Source: Bacteroidota bacterium (GTDB taxonomy: Bacteria; Bacteroidota; Bacteroidia; Flavobacteriales_D; Sanyastnellaceae). Taken from it: a DNA stretch of 64,000 nucleotides. The stretch covers positions 152,873-216,872 of the forward strand of contig JAQBVN010000001.1 in the NCBI GenBank assembly GCA_027622975.1. The letters are read 5' to 3'. Positions 25,249-34,441 of the stretch are shown here, one piece after another (positions within the stretch are counted from its first letter, which is position 1; each line of letters opens with the position of its first letter). Both the position numbers and the translations under genes were made by a program. Under the pieces are notes generated by a model. It did not search any database, was not told the origin of the DNA, and saw only the letters and a program-made list of their open reading frames with translations.

Positions 25249-26526
25249 ATGGCAGAAATCATTCGCATGCCCAAACTGAGCGACACCATGACTGAAGGTG
25301 TGGTCGCTGAGTGGCACAAGAAAGTAGGTGACGAGGTTGAAAGCGGCGAATTGCTCGCTGAAATCGAAACTGACAAGGCCACCATGGAGTTTGAGTCCTT
25401 CCAAGATGGGGTGTTGCTTCACATTGGGGTTGACAAAGGTTCCACAGCGCCTGTAGACAGCGTGCTTTGTGTGTTGGGAGAGAAGGGAGAGGACATCTCA
25501 GAATTGTTGGCTTCTGCAGAAGCAGAGGCCCCAGCCAAAGCGGCAGCCCCTGCTCCTGCCCCAGCTGCTGCTCCAGCTCCGGCACCAACCCCTGTGGCTG
25601 CAGAAGTTTCGGCTCCACCCGTTGTTCCTGCGCCAGCGGCCGCACCTGTGTCAGCGGCTGTTGTTCCGGCACCGGCACCTGCCGCGGCCAATGGACGCGT
25701 CAAAGCGTCCCCCTTGGCCAAGCGTTTGGCGGAAGAGCGAGGACTGAGCTTGGGATTGATTCCTGGTTCCGGAGAGGGAGGTCGAATCATCCGACGTGAT
25801 GTGGAAGCTTTTGTCGGAGGGGGGTTGGGCGCGGCGTCAGCTGTGGAACGATTCACGGAAGTGGGAATTTCTCAAATGCGCAAGACCATCGCCCGTCGTT
25901 TGGCTGAAAGCAAGTTCACAGCTCCTCATTTCTATTTGAGCCTCACCATTGACATGGATGCAGCCATGACGGCTCGCAAGGCCATCAACGATCGAGGCCC
26001 ACACAAGGTGAGCTTCAACGACATGGTTGTCAAGGCCGTTGCGATGGCCCTGAAAAACCACCCAGCGGTCAACAGCAGCTGGCTTGAAGACCGGATCCGC
26101 TTCAACGAGCACGTTCACATTGGTGTAGCTGTGGCGGTTGAGGATGGCTTGCTCGTGCCTGTGGTGCGCCACGCCAACGTGAAGTCGTTTGGAGAGATTG
26201 GCGCTGAAGTGCGAGAATTTGCCCAAAAAGCAAAGGACAAGAAACTTCAGCCCAGCGATTGGGAGGGCAACACGTTCACGATTTCTAACCTCGGCATGTT
26301 TGGCATCGACGAGTTCACAGCCATCATCAACCCACCTGATGCATGCATCCTCGCAGTTGGCGGAATCCAGAGCGTACCTGTGGTCCGCGACGGGGCTGTG
26401 GTTCCAGGGCACACCATGAAGGTCACGCTCAGCTGCGACCACCGTGTGGTTGACGGTGCGACAGGCGCAGCCTTCTTGAGCGAGTTGAAGCAAAACTTGG
26501 AGAATCCCGTTTTGATGTTGGTCTGA
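25249..26526 (+). CDS. Dihydrolipoamide acetyltransferase, E2 of pyruvate dehydrogenase
   Basis: 425 residues. One N-terminal lipoyl domain (lipoyl Lys in EIETDKATMEFES), then a long Ala/Pro linker (about residues 85-145), a peripheral subunit-binding domain (KASPLAKRLAEERGLSLGLI), and the catalytic domain with SCDHRVVDGATGAAFL at the end, the CoA-dependent acyltransferase His-Asp site. It forms the core of the complex and transfers acetyl groups to CoA. It lies 1 bp after pdhA, so translationally coupled. Substrate specificity rests on the E1 neighbour. Confidence 0.94.
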   Translation: MAEIIRMPKLSDTMTEGVVAEWHKKVGDEVESGELLAEIETDKATMEFESFQDGVLLHIGVDKGSTAPVDSVLCVLGEKGEDISELLASAEAEAPAKAAAPAPAPAAAPAPAPTPVAAEVSAPPVVPAPAAAPVSAAVVPAPAPAAANGRVKASPLAKRLAEERGLSLGLIPGSGEGGRIIRRDVEAFVGGGLGAASAVERFTEVGISQMRKTIARRLAESKFTAPHFYLSLTIDMDAAMTARKAINDRGPHKVSFNDMVVKAVAMALKNHPAVNSSWLEDRIRFNEHVHIGVAVAVEDGLLVPVVRHANVKSFGEIGAEVREFAQKAKDKKLQPSDWEGNTFTISNLGMFGIDEFTAIINPPDACILAVGGIQSVPVVRDGAVVPGHTMKVTLSCDHRVVDGATGAAFLSELKQNLENPVLMLV

Positions 26527-26549
26527 CGGGACGTGGAACGTAGCTTGCC

Positions 26550-28661
26550 ATGACCATGGCTGAGGTACTTCCATCAACCCACGTAGAATTCCTCAAAGGC
26601 GTCGGGCCCAAAAGGTCCGACGCCCTTGTTTCCGAGCTGGGCATCCGAACGTGCATGGACCTGCTCATGCACTTGCCCTTTCGGTACGAAGACCGGAGTC
26701 AATTTCATCGGATTGATGACATCCAAGGCGAGCACACGGCTGTGCAGTTGCTCGGTGTGATTACGTCGGTGAAAGAAGTCAGAGGCGGGAAGGGCACACG
26801 TTTGGTCGCCACCTTCACCGACGGGGAAGATGTGATGGAGTTGCAGTGGTTTCGAGGTGCCCAGTGGATTGTTCGCAACCTTCCCGTGCAGAAACAGGTC
26901 GTGATTTACGGCCGGCCGCATGCCTTCAAGGGCAAGTGGAGCATAGCCCACCCCGAGGTGGAATTGTTGAGTCATTACGAAGCGCGCAAGGGAGATGGAT
27001 TGTATCCAGTGTACTCGAGCACTGAAAAACTTGGTCGACATGGGTTGAACAGCCAAGGACTGGCCCGTTTGATTCGCAACGTGTTGAACAAATTGATCCC
27101 GGCGCTCACAGAAACCCTTCCCGACAATGTCCTGCAGGAAATGCAGCTGGTGGGTCGCGGAACTGCTTTTCGATGGGCGCACCAACCAGCGCGTGCGGAG
27201 GAGGCGGAACAGGCTCAGAAGCGGCTTCGTTTTGAAGAGCTGTTTCTTTTGCAGCTCACCTTGCTGAAGCACAAAAAGACTGTCACACAGGATTTGCCCG
27301 GCGTGCGATTCACCGAGGTAGGGGTTCACTTCAACACATTCTACCACGATCATTTGCCTTTTCCATTGACGGAAGCCCAAAAACGCGTTCTCCGCGAAAT
27401 CCGCGCGGACATGAACACAGGATGGCACATGAACCGGCTTCTGCAGGGTGATGTGGGAAGTGGAAAAACTGTGGTGGCCCTTCTCTCAGCCCTCCTTGCC
27501 AAAGACAATGGTCATCAAGCAGCCATCATGGCACCTACCGAAATATTGGCCCAGCAACATGTGGAAGGATTGAGGGAATTGCTCGGCCCCATGCCAGTCA
27601 GGGTTGAATTGTTGACAGGGTCGGTGAAAGGTGCGGCGCGGCGGACAATATTGGAAGATTTGGCCGCCGGCGCCATTGACATCTTGGTTGGAACGCACGC
27701 GTTGATCGAGCCCACGGTGATCTTTCATCGGTTGGGTTTGGCCGTCATCGATGAGCAGCATCGATTTGGGGTGGCGCAACGGGCCAAGCTGTGGAGAAAA
27801 TCCAAAGTATCGCCTCACATTTTGGTCATGACGGCCACGCCCATCCCGCGAACCTTGGCGATGACAGCCTACGGGGACCTCGACTCGAGCATTTTGGACG
27901 AATTGCCGCCCGGTCGAAAGCCCATCCAAACGGTTCATCGGACGGATGCCGCGCGCTTGGAGGTGTTTCAATTTTTGGAAAACCAAATCGCAGAGGGCCG
28001 CCAGGTCTACTTGGTGTATCCTCTGATCGAAGAAAGTGCCACGCTAGATCACAAAGATTTGATGGATGGGTATGAAAGTGTGGTTCGGAGGTTTCCCCCA
28101 CCACAAACCCAGGTGGCCATTGTTCATGGTCGCATGAAACCTGAAGACAAGGCGTGGGAAATGGATCGCTTTGCCAAAGGACAGGCCCACATCCTGGTTG
28201 CGACGACGGTCATTGAGGTCGGTGTGAATGTGCCCAACGCAAGCGTGATGGTGATCGAGAGTGCGGAGCGATTTGGGCTCTCCCAACTGCATCAATTGCG
28301 GGGAAGGGTAGGGCGCGGGGCGAGTCAGAGTTACTGCATATTGATGTCGAACGGAGAATTGGGCCACGACGCCCGACGCCGGTTGGAGACCATGTGCCGG
28401 ACCAACGACGGATTTGAAATTGCGGAGGTCGACATGGAATTGAGGGGTCCCGGCGATGTGCTTGGCACACAGCAAAGTGGCGTACCGGACTTGAAGGTTG
28501 CTGATTTGGTTCGGGACCGACCTTTGCTCATCAGTGCGAGGTATTTGGCACAAAAAACCCTGGATGTCGATCCCGACCTGGGTCGTCCCAATCATGGCAC
28601 ACTGCGTGAGGCGTTGGAAACTGCGTTGAAAGCCCGCAGCAATTGGGTGAGGATTTCCTGA
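26550..28661 (+). CDS. recG: ATP-dependent DNA helicase RecG
   Basis: 703 residues. RecG remodels stalled forks and branched recombination intermediates. An N-terminal wedge/OB domain (FLKGVGPKRSDAL, then PFRYEDRS) precedes the helicase core: Walker A in LLQGDVGSGKTVVALL, Walker B-type DEQHRFGVAQRAKL, MTATPIPRTLAMTAYG, and motif VI HQLRGRVGRGASQSYC. Length is normal. It starts 23 bp after the E2 gene and may share its transcript. Confidence 0.96.
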   Translation: MTMAEVLPSTHVEFLKGVGPKRSDALVSELGIRTCMDLLMHLPFRYEDRSQFHRIDDIQGEHTAVQLLGVITSVKEVRGGKGTRLVATFTDGEDVMELQWFRGAQWIVRNLPVQKQVVIYGRPHAFKGKWSIAHPEVELLSHYEARKGDGLYPVYSSTEKLGRHGLNSQGLARLIRNVLNKLIPALTETLPDNVLQEMQLVGRGTAFRWAHQPARAEEAEQAQKRLRFEELFLLQLTLLKHKKTVTQDLPGVRFTEVGVHFNTFYHDHLPFPLTEAQKRVLREIRADMNTGWHMNRLLQGDVGSGKTVVALLSALLAKDNGHQAAIMAPTEILAQQHVEGLRELLGPMPVRVELLTGSVKGAARRTILEDLAAGAIDILVGTHALIEPTVIFHRLGLAVIDEQHRFGVAQRAKLWRKSKVSPHILVMTATPIPRTLAMTAYGDLDSSILDELPPGRKPIQTVHRTDAARLEVFQFLENQIAEGRQVYLVYPLIEESATLDHKDLMDGYESVVRRFPPPQTQVAIVHGRMKPEDKAWEMDRFAKGQAHILVATTVIEVGVNVPNASVMVIESAERFGLSQLHQLRGRVGRGASQSYCILMSNGELGHDARRRLETMCRTNDGFEIAEVDMELRGPGDVLGTQQSGVPDLKVADLVRDRPLLISARYLAQKTLDVDPDLGRPNHGTLREALETALKARSNWVRIS

Positions 28662-28683
28662 AGACTCCTGCGAACTTGCACCC

Positions 28684-30555
28684 ATGCGTTTGTGGTTTGT
28701 ACCCGTGTCCATTGTGTTGGCTGCCCTGGCTTCTTTGTGGTTCTACACCCGCACGTCAGAGGAGGGATCTCCTCCGGCGGACCCCATGGTTTGGGCTTCT
28801 GACGATTGGGTTCAATGGCAGCGATGGCCGGGTGGGTCGGGCATGGGTGATGACCTCTTTGGACTGGGATGCCCGACGTGGGAAGTCCCCCGTAATCTTC
28901 AGGAGCTCTCAAGCCGAGGGGCTTGGTGGTCTGGGTTTGAATCGGCCGAGGGTGAAGAGGTATGGCATGCTGACGAAAGGTGGGAAAGCTTGCCTGTCGG
29001 ATGGGATCAACAACCTTGGCGGGGAGGTTTTCTCGCGGGTACTCCTGTTGCGTTGGGTCTGTGGAGTGAGTCGCCGGGAGACATGGCCAAACATTGGCGT
29101 GATGCCGAGCAAGGCGCGATGTTGCGCCGGACTGATGTGGGCTGGGAGTGGTGGGGAGGGGGATGGGTTGTGTGGCCAAACGGCGCTGCAGATTCGGGGT
29201 CGGGCTCCATTGTTGGGGATGACCCGCAGTCCGGGTCGGCGTCAGTGGACCTTGAGACGGGAAGGCTTTGGGATGTTCATCCAAGCCAAGGACTTGGGGA
29301 TACTTGGATCGGACGATTGGGTGACGAGCCCTCATGCTGGGCGATGCCTTCAGTGGAGGCACGCATGAGAGACCATGGAGTGCCTTTGCAGAATTGGGGC
29401 ACCCGGTGGGCATCTGGAGGTCGTTGGCATGTTGGAGATTCTGCGGTGTGGATGGAACCGATTCGAGCATTAGGTCACGTGGATGGTTGGGGTGTGCATT
29501 TTGTGGGGGAGGATGTTGTGGTGGATGCTACGAGGGATGGATTGCAATTGGCCACCTTGGAATGGTTCGACGCGACTAGGGATCGCAAGGCTTGGGTTGG
29601 CCAACATCGCTGGCATGGTTCTCCTTCCTTGAATCGAAGTGTGGTTTGGCATGTGCATGATTCGCCAGAGGCCATGTCTCTCCAGGACGAGGTGGAAGGG
29701 TCATTGGCGTCGTCTGGCACAGCCGACAATGTCGCATGGACGGAGAATTCTCCCGCGGATCTAGGCTTTGTAGGAAACCATCTCACGGGTGGCCAACTAC
29801 GCATTGTTCGGACCGCTCTGGGGGTAGGGGCCTTCGACGACTCAGGCCAGAGGGTGTGGGAAGTGGCAAGCGAAGATGTGCTTCCCGCTTGGGCTGTGCA
29901 GGTGGATGTGTACAGAAACGGGAAATATCAAACAGCTTTTTCGACCCGCGAAGCTTGCCATGTGGTGGATGTGAAAGGCCGTGAGGTTCCGGGATTCCCC
30001 ATTGTACCTCAGTCTGGCGACGTTTGGACGTCCATGGCTGTGGTGGATTACGACGCCAATGCAAATCATCGATTCCTGTTGGCTTCCGAGAAAACAGGGA
30101 GGATTCTAAATTACCGCGGGGAGGGAGAGACCACACCAGGTTGGTCGCATCAACCCGTTCCGGGCATCGATGCATCCTCCCCTGTTCGTCACATTCAGCA
30201 CCTTCGTTTGGGCTCGCGGGATTACGTCTATGTAGGTCGAGACAACGGGCAAGTTGAATTGTTGCGTCGAACAGGGGAGCCACGTGCCCAAACTCCTGTT
30301 CGAGTCAACCCCCGTCATCCGCCTTTGTTCCGCAAGGGCAGAGACCTTGATGGCACCTCCGTGCTGTTCATTGATGAGCTTGGATGGGTTCGTGAATTCA
30401 CATTGGGCCAGGGTGATGCTGTGGGTTTGTCAGGCATGATTCGCGCGGATCGCTTGGACATGATGGACCTCGATGGGGACGGCCGCGACGAGGTGGTGAC
30501 GTGGCTTCGCGGCGAGCGAACGGTGTGGAACGCCAGAAACGAAAAGGTCGAGTAG
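28684..30555 (+). CDS. Uncharacterised Trp-rich membrane-anchored protein
   Basis: 623 residues, not recognised. One N-terminal hydrophobic segment (MRLWFVPVSIVLAALASLWF) suggests a membrane anchor with the rest outside. Tryptophan is remarkably frequent in residues 35-200 (DDWVQWQRWPGG, RGAWWSGFE, GWEWWGGGWVVWPNG). The last third looks like a beta-propeller: VDYDANANHRFLLASEKTGR, YVGRDNGQVELLRRTGE and MDLDGDGRDEVVTWLRG, the last resembling an FG-GAP/VCBS-type calcium turn. It begins 22 bp after recG and is convergent with the acyl-CoA dehydrogenase. A substrate-processing or scaffold role cannot be distinguished. Confidence 0.78.
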   Translation: MRLWFVPVSIVLAALASLWFYTRTSEEGSPPADPMVWASDDWVQWQRWPGGSGMGDDLFGLGCPTWEVPRNLQELSSRGAWWSGFESAEGEEVWHADERWESLPVGWDQQPWRGGFLAGTPVALGLWSESPGDMAKHWRDAEQGAMLRRTDVGWEWWGGGWVVWPNGAADSGSGSIVGDDPQSGSASVDLETGRLWDVHPSQGLGDTWIGRLGDEPSCWAMPSVEARMRDHGVPLQNWGTRWASGGRWHVGDSAVWMEPIRALGHVDGWGVHFVGEDVVVDATRDGLQLATLEWFDATRDRKAWVGQHRWHGSPSLNRSVVWHVHDSPEAMSLQDEVEGSLASSGTADNVAWTENSPADLGFVGNHLTGGQLRIVRTALGVGAFDDSGQRVWEVASEDVLPAWAVQVDVYRNGKYQTAFSTREACHVVDVKGREVPGFPIVPQSGDVWTSMAVVDYDANANHRFLLASEKTGRILNYRGEGETTPGWSHQPVPGIDASSPVRHIQHLRLGSRDYVYVGRDNGQVELLRRTGEPRAQTPVRVNPRHPPLFRKGRDLDGTSVLFIDELGWVREFTLGQGDAVGLSGMIRADRLDMMDLDGDGRDEVVTWLRGERTVWNARNEKVE

Positions 30556-30575
30556 GCTGCGGCCTAAAGACGGGG

Positions 30576-31718
30576 TCAGTCGGTCAGAACGGCCCGGCTG
30601 ATGACAATCTTCTGCACCTCGGAAGTGCCCTCGTAAATCTGCGTGATTTTGGCGTCGCGCATCAAACGCTCGACGTGGTATTCTTTCACGTAGCCGTAGC
30701 CGCCGTGAATTTGGACGGCTTCCACGGTTTGCTTCATGGCGACTTCAGAGGCGTAGAGCTTGGCCATGGACGAAGCGAGGTCGTAGTTCTCTCCCGCGTC
30801 TTTGATGGCTGCGGCTTTGAGGCAGAGCAGGCGCGCGGCTTCGATTTGGGTGGCCATGTCGGCCAACTTGAATGCAATGGCTTGGTGCTTGTGAATCTCC
30901 TTGCCAAACGCCTTGCGCTCCTTCGAATATGCAAGGGACAGTTCCATGGCACCGGACGCGATGCCGAGGGCTTGCGCGGCGATGCCGATGCGTCCACCGC
31001 TCAAGGTTTTCATGGCAAACTTGAACCCAAACCCGTCCTCGCCGATGCGGTTCGCCTTGGGCACTTTCACGTCTTGGAACATCAGGGTGTGCGTGTCGGA
31101 GCCGCGGATGCCGAGCTTGTCTTCCTTGGCGCCGATTTGGAATCCCGGCATGTCCCGCTCCACGATGAGGGCGTTGATGCCGCGGTGGCCTTTTTCGGCG
31201 TCGGTTTGGGCAATGACGAGGTAGGTCGAGGCGCTGTTGCCGTTCGTGATCCAGTTCTTGGTGCCGTTCAGGAGGTAGTGGTCCCCCATGTCGATCGCCG
31301 TGGTGCGTTGCGAGGTGGCGTCGGAGCCGGCTTCCGGCTCGGAGAGGCAGAAGGCGCCGATTTTTTGGCCTGACGCGAGGGGAACGAGAAACTTCTGCTT
31401 CTGCTCCTCCGTGCCATACTCCTGAAGGCCGTAGCACACGAGCGAATTGTTGACGCTCATGCACACGCTCGCGGAGGCATCCACCTTGCTGATTTCCTCC
31501 ATGGCAAGCACGTAGCTCACGGTGTCCATGCCCGACCCGCCATACTGCGGATCCACCATCATGCCCATGAATCCGAGTTCACCAAGCTGACGGATTTCGT
31601 CGGCGGGGAAACGTTGGTCGCGGTCGCGTTCGATGACGCCGGGCTTGAGCACGTTTTGGGCGAAGTCTCGGGCGGCGTCGCGCACCGCCAATTGTTCTTC
31701 CGTGAGGTTGAGGTTCAT
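30576..31718 (-). CDS. Acyl-CoA dehydrogenase (short/branched-chain type)
   Basis: 380 residues. FAD enzyme that introduces a 2,3-double bond into acyl-CoA. Signatures: the substrate-pocket loop GAFCLSEPEAGSDATS, the FAD region NGTKNWITNGNSAS, and the C-terminal IYEGTSEVQKIVISRAV, where the Glu is the usual catalytic base of the short-chain group. The frame is open upstream to 31796, but homology starts at MNLNLTEEQLAVRDAARDFA. Codons are visibly more GC-rich at third positions than in neighbouring genes, which also creates long antisense frames. A TATCTTCG element lies at 31809-31816. It stands alone between convergent and divergent genes. Confidence 0.93.
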   Translation of the reverse strand: MNLNLTEEQLAVRDAARDFAQNVLKPGVIERDRDQRFPADEIRQLGELGFMGMMVDPQYGGSGMDTVSYVLAMEEISKVDASASVCMSVNNSLVCYGLQEYGTEEQKQKFLVPLASGQKIGAFCLSEPEAGSDATSQRTTAIDMGDHYLLNGTKNWITNGNSASTYLVIAQTDAEKGHRGINALIVERDMPGFQIGAKEDKLGIRGSDTHTLMFQDVKVPKANRIGEDGFGFKFAMKTLSGGRIGIAAQALGIASGAMELSLAYSKERKAFGKEIHKHQAIAFKLADMATQIEAARLLCLKAAAIKDAGENYDLASSMAKLYASEVAMKQTVEAVQIHGGYGYVKEYHVERLMRDAKITQIYEGTSEVQKIVISRAVLTD

Positions 31719-31800
31719 TGCCTGCTTCCTTTTGAGGAGGTGAATAAGTCCAAAAGACCGAGGCGTCAGCCTGCTTTGCTCAAGCGTAATTTTCACCCCA

Positions 31801-32925
31801 ATGCGCGGCGAAGATACAAGGAGGTGCCCTCCCGAAGGGTGGCTTGCGGTCGGACTGATGAGTGGGACGTCCGTGGACGGCCTTGACGCGGCTTTGGTTC
31901 GCTTTGCTCAAGACCCAGAAACTGGGGCGTGGACATGGACGCTCCAATCGACGGTTTCTTGGTCATATCCCGAGTCCTTGCGCTCGTCTCTTTGGAGGGT
32001 CATGGAGACCAGTGCCGAGGACTTGATGAGGCTGGACAAGGCATGGGCGACCTGGGCAGCTTCCAAGGTGGGACCGTGGTTGGCCGGTCAACAAGGTGGT
32101 CGACCTCATGTGTTGGGGTCACATGGTCACACGGTGTTTCATCGACCTGCGGAGGGGTGGACATTCCAAATTGGTTGTGGTGCCACCTTGCACGAGGCAT
32201 TGCAGTTGCCAGTTGTCAACGATTTGAGGAGACTCGATGTGGCCAGTGGTGGGCAAGGTGCCCCTTTGGTTCCAATGGCTGATCGGGACCTTTTCGGGTC
32301 GTGGGATGTGGCGTTGAACTTGGGGGGATTTGCCAATCTGAGCATGGACGTTCCGGATCGAGGTCGGGTCGCTTGGGATGTCGGCCCGGCCAACCTTCTC
32401 CTGAATCGCTTGGTGGAGGAACGAGGCTTGGAGATGGATCGAGACGGAGCGTTGTCTCGGGCTGGACAGGTCTTACCCGGCTTGCTCGAGACTTGGAAAT
32501 CACTTCCACATCACGCTGCCCCACCTCCGAAGAGCTTGGGGCGGGAGTGGTTGGAAAGGGAGGTTTGGCCTGTGGCTCTCCAAACTCGAGGGACGGCGCG
32601 GCTGGAGGACGTCTTGGCCACGGCCGTAGCTTACACAAGTTGGGCCGTGGCCCGCGACGTCCCGGACAAGTCTCGCGTGCTCGTGACAGGGGGCGGTGCC
32701 TTCAATCCTGCCTTGATGGATGGAATTTCTGAGGCGAGTCGAGGTCGAGGCATCGATTGGATTGTGCCTGACCGCGAGGTGGTGGAGGGCAAAGAGGCAC
32801 TGGTTTTTGCGTGGTTGGGTCTGTTGAGATGGTTGGGTCTTCCCAATGCACTTCCGAGTGTCACGGGAGCCCGGTCCTCGACATCTGGAGGGGCACTGTG
32901 GGGTCCGGGTCCCGTCTCCGTTTGA
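31801..32925 (+). CDS. anmK: Anhydro-N-acetylmuramic acid kinase
   Basis: 374 residues. AnmK phosphorylates anhydroMurNAc released from peptidoglycan turnover to give MurNAc-6-phosphate. GLMSGTSVDGLDAALVRF is the ATP-binding signature. The central NLGGFANLSM, WDVGPANLLLN and the C-terminal VTGGGAFNPALM also match. The start at 31801 lies 82 bp from the divergent acyl-CoA dehydrogenase and follows TAATTTTC by 6 nt, a near match to the -7 element. Confidence 0.93.
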   Translation: MRGEDTRRCPPEGWLAVGLMSGTSVDGLDAALVRFAQDPETGAWTWTLQSTVSWSYPESLRSSLWRVMETSAEDLMRLDKAWATWAASKVGPWLAGQQGGRPHVLGSHGHTVFHRPAEGWTFQIGCGATLHEALQLPVVNDLRRLDVASGGQGAPLVPMADRDLFGSWDVALNLGGFANLSMDVPDRGRVAWDVGPANLLLNRLVEERGLEMDRDGALSRAGQVLPGLLETWKSLPHHAAPPPKSLGREWLEREVWPVALQTRGTARLEDVLATAVAYTSWAVARDVPDKSRVLVTGGGAFNPALMDGISEASRGRGIDWIVPDREVVEGKEALVFAWLGLLRWLGLPNALPSVTGARSSTSGGALWGPGPVSV

Positions 32926-33001
32926 GCGGAATGGAAGGGCAGGTTGACACATCAGGGAGGGGTCCGCAGGAGGTTTCAACTACCTTCGCAGACGCTTTGA
33001 A

Positions 33002-34243
33002 ATGACCAGCATGAAAGACCTTCTGAAAGCCTATGAGAACCGCGCTCCTGAGATTGTGTTTGCGTGGCAAGACAATGAAACTGAGGCCCGTGGATGGGTG
33101 GTGATCAACTCCCTTCGGGGTGGTGCCGCTGGTGGAGGAACGCGGATGCGACCAGGCTTGGACGCCCGTGAGGTGGAAAGTTTGGCCAAGACCATGGAGG
33201 TCAAATTCACAGTTTCGGGTCCACCCATTGGCGGGGCCAAAAGCGGCATCGACTTCGACCCCTCTGACCCACGCAAAAAGGGTGTGCTCGAGCGCTGGTA
33301 CAAGGCGGTCACTCCCTTGTTGAAGCACTATTACGGCACGGGAGGTGACCTCAACGTGGATGAGATTCACGAAGTCATTCCCATGACGGAGGCCAATGGG
33401 GTGTGGCATCCACAGGAAGGCGTCTTTTCAGGACATTTCCAGCCCAACGAAGCCCAAAAGGTGCGTCGCATTGGCAACCTCCGGCAGGGGGTGTCACAAC
33501 CCGTGGAAGACGCTTCCATCAGCCCAGATGTTCAACGAAAATTTCGGGTGGCGGACTTGATCACCGGATACGGGGTGAGCGAATCGGTCAGGCATTTCTA
33601 TGATCTCCATGGGGGGTCTGTGTCGGGCAAACGCGTGGTGATTCAAGGCTGGGGAAACGTGGGGGCTGCAGCCGCTTACTATCTCGCGCAGGCAGGGGCC
33701 CGGATCGTTGGCATCATTGACAGGGCGGGAGGCTTGATTTCGAAGGAAGGATTGGGTTTTGAAGAGGTGAAGGCATTGTTTTTGGCCAAACGCGGCAACA
33801 CCCTCGTGGCAGAAAACATACTCTCCTTCGAGCAGGTCAATGAGGCAATATGGGATGTGCCCGCCGAGGTATTCCTCCCGTGCGCAGCGAGTCGTTTGGT
33901 CACGCAAGAGCAGGTAGATCGCATGATTGCATCTGGGGTGGAAATCATTTCAGCTGGGGCCAATGTTCCCTTTGCCGATTCGGCCATTTTTTATGGACCC
34001 ATCGCAGAACACGCCGACCAACACCTGGCGGTACTGCCCGATTTCATTGCCAATTGTGGCATGGCTCGCGTGTTTGCCTATCTCATGAGTGACGAAGATG
34101 TGGACATGAGCGATGCCGCCATCTTCGCGGACACCTCCCACACCATTCGGAAGGCCTTGGCCAAGGTTCATGCTGCTCATCCCCATGCGACCCGCGTCAC
34201 CGAGAAGGCCTTCGAGCAGGCTCTGTCGGTCTTGATGGCCTGA
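33002..34243 (+). CDS. Glu/Leu/Phe/Val dehydrogenase family protein
   Basis: 413 residues. NAD(P)-dependent oxidative deaminase of an amino acid, most likely glutamate or a branched-chain amino acid. Catalytic-domain motifs are GGAAGGGTRMRPGLDA, KFTVSGPPIGGAKSGIDFDP (two conserved Lys) and GTGGDLNVDE. The Rossmann domain follows with VVIQGWGNVGAAAAYYLA. The GGAKSG form, rather than GGAKGG, is seen in a Bacteroidota subgroup whose substrate I cannot state. TACCTTCG at 32981-32988 may be the promoter -7 box. It is followed by a 198-bp gap with a strong inverted repeat. Confidence 0.9.
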   Translation: MTSMKDLLKAYENRAPEIVFAWQDNETEARGWVVINSLRGGAAGGGTRMRPGLDAREVESLAKTMEVKFTVSGPPIGGAKSGIDFDPSDPRKKGVLERWYKAVTPLLKHYYGTGGDLNVDEIHEVIPMTEANGVWHPQEGVFSGHFQPNEAQKVRRIGNLRQGVSQPVEDASISPDVQRKFRVADLITGYGVSESVRHFYDLHGGSVSGKRVVIQGWGNVGAAAAYYLAQAGARIVGIIDRAGGLISKEGLGFEEVKALFLAKRGNTLVAENILSFEQVNEAIWDVPAEVFLPCAASRLVTQEQVDRMIASGVEIISAGANVPFADSAIFYGPIAEHADQHLAVLPDFIANCGMARVFAYLMSDEDVDMSDAAIFADTSHTIRKALAKVHAAHPHATRVTEKAFEQALSVLMA

Positions 34244-34322
34244 TCCACCTGTTGGCGGAGGACCGCAGCGAATGGGAAGATGATCATCGAGGGGCCCGCT
34301 GGGTGATCCAGAGGGTGACAAA

Positions 34323-34363
34323 CACTCCATGGGATGGGTCCACGAAGACCAAGCCATGGAGTG
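34323..34363. other. Perfect inverted repeat between the amino-acid dehydrogenase and NhaD genes
   Basis: CACTCCATGG (34323-34332) and CCATGGAGTG (34354-34363) form a 10-bp perfect stem. Inside the 21-nt loop GGTC/GACC forms a second 4-bp stem around CACGAA. No T-run follows on either strand, so it is not a typical terminator. It could be a structured leader or a protein-binding palindrome ahead of the antiporter gene. Confidence 0.6.
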
Positions 34364-34441
34364 GTTTCAACAATTTGACACAACCTTCATGGGTTCGAGC
34401 GCGTTTCCTTGCCAAATTGGGCGGTCAAACTTCCTTCCTTC

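Noticed and set aside
30501..31373. 290-codon plus-strand frame opposite the acyl-CoA dehydrogenase
   Set aside because: Antisense product of the high-GC3 gene; the minus-strand protein has all family motifs.
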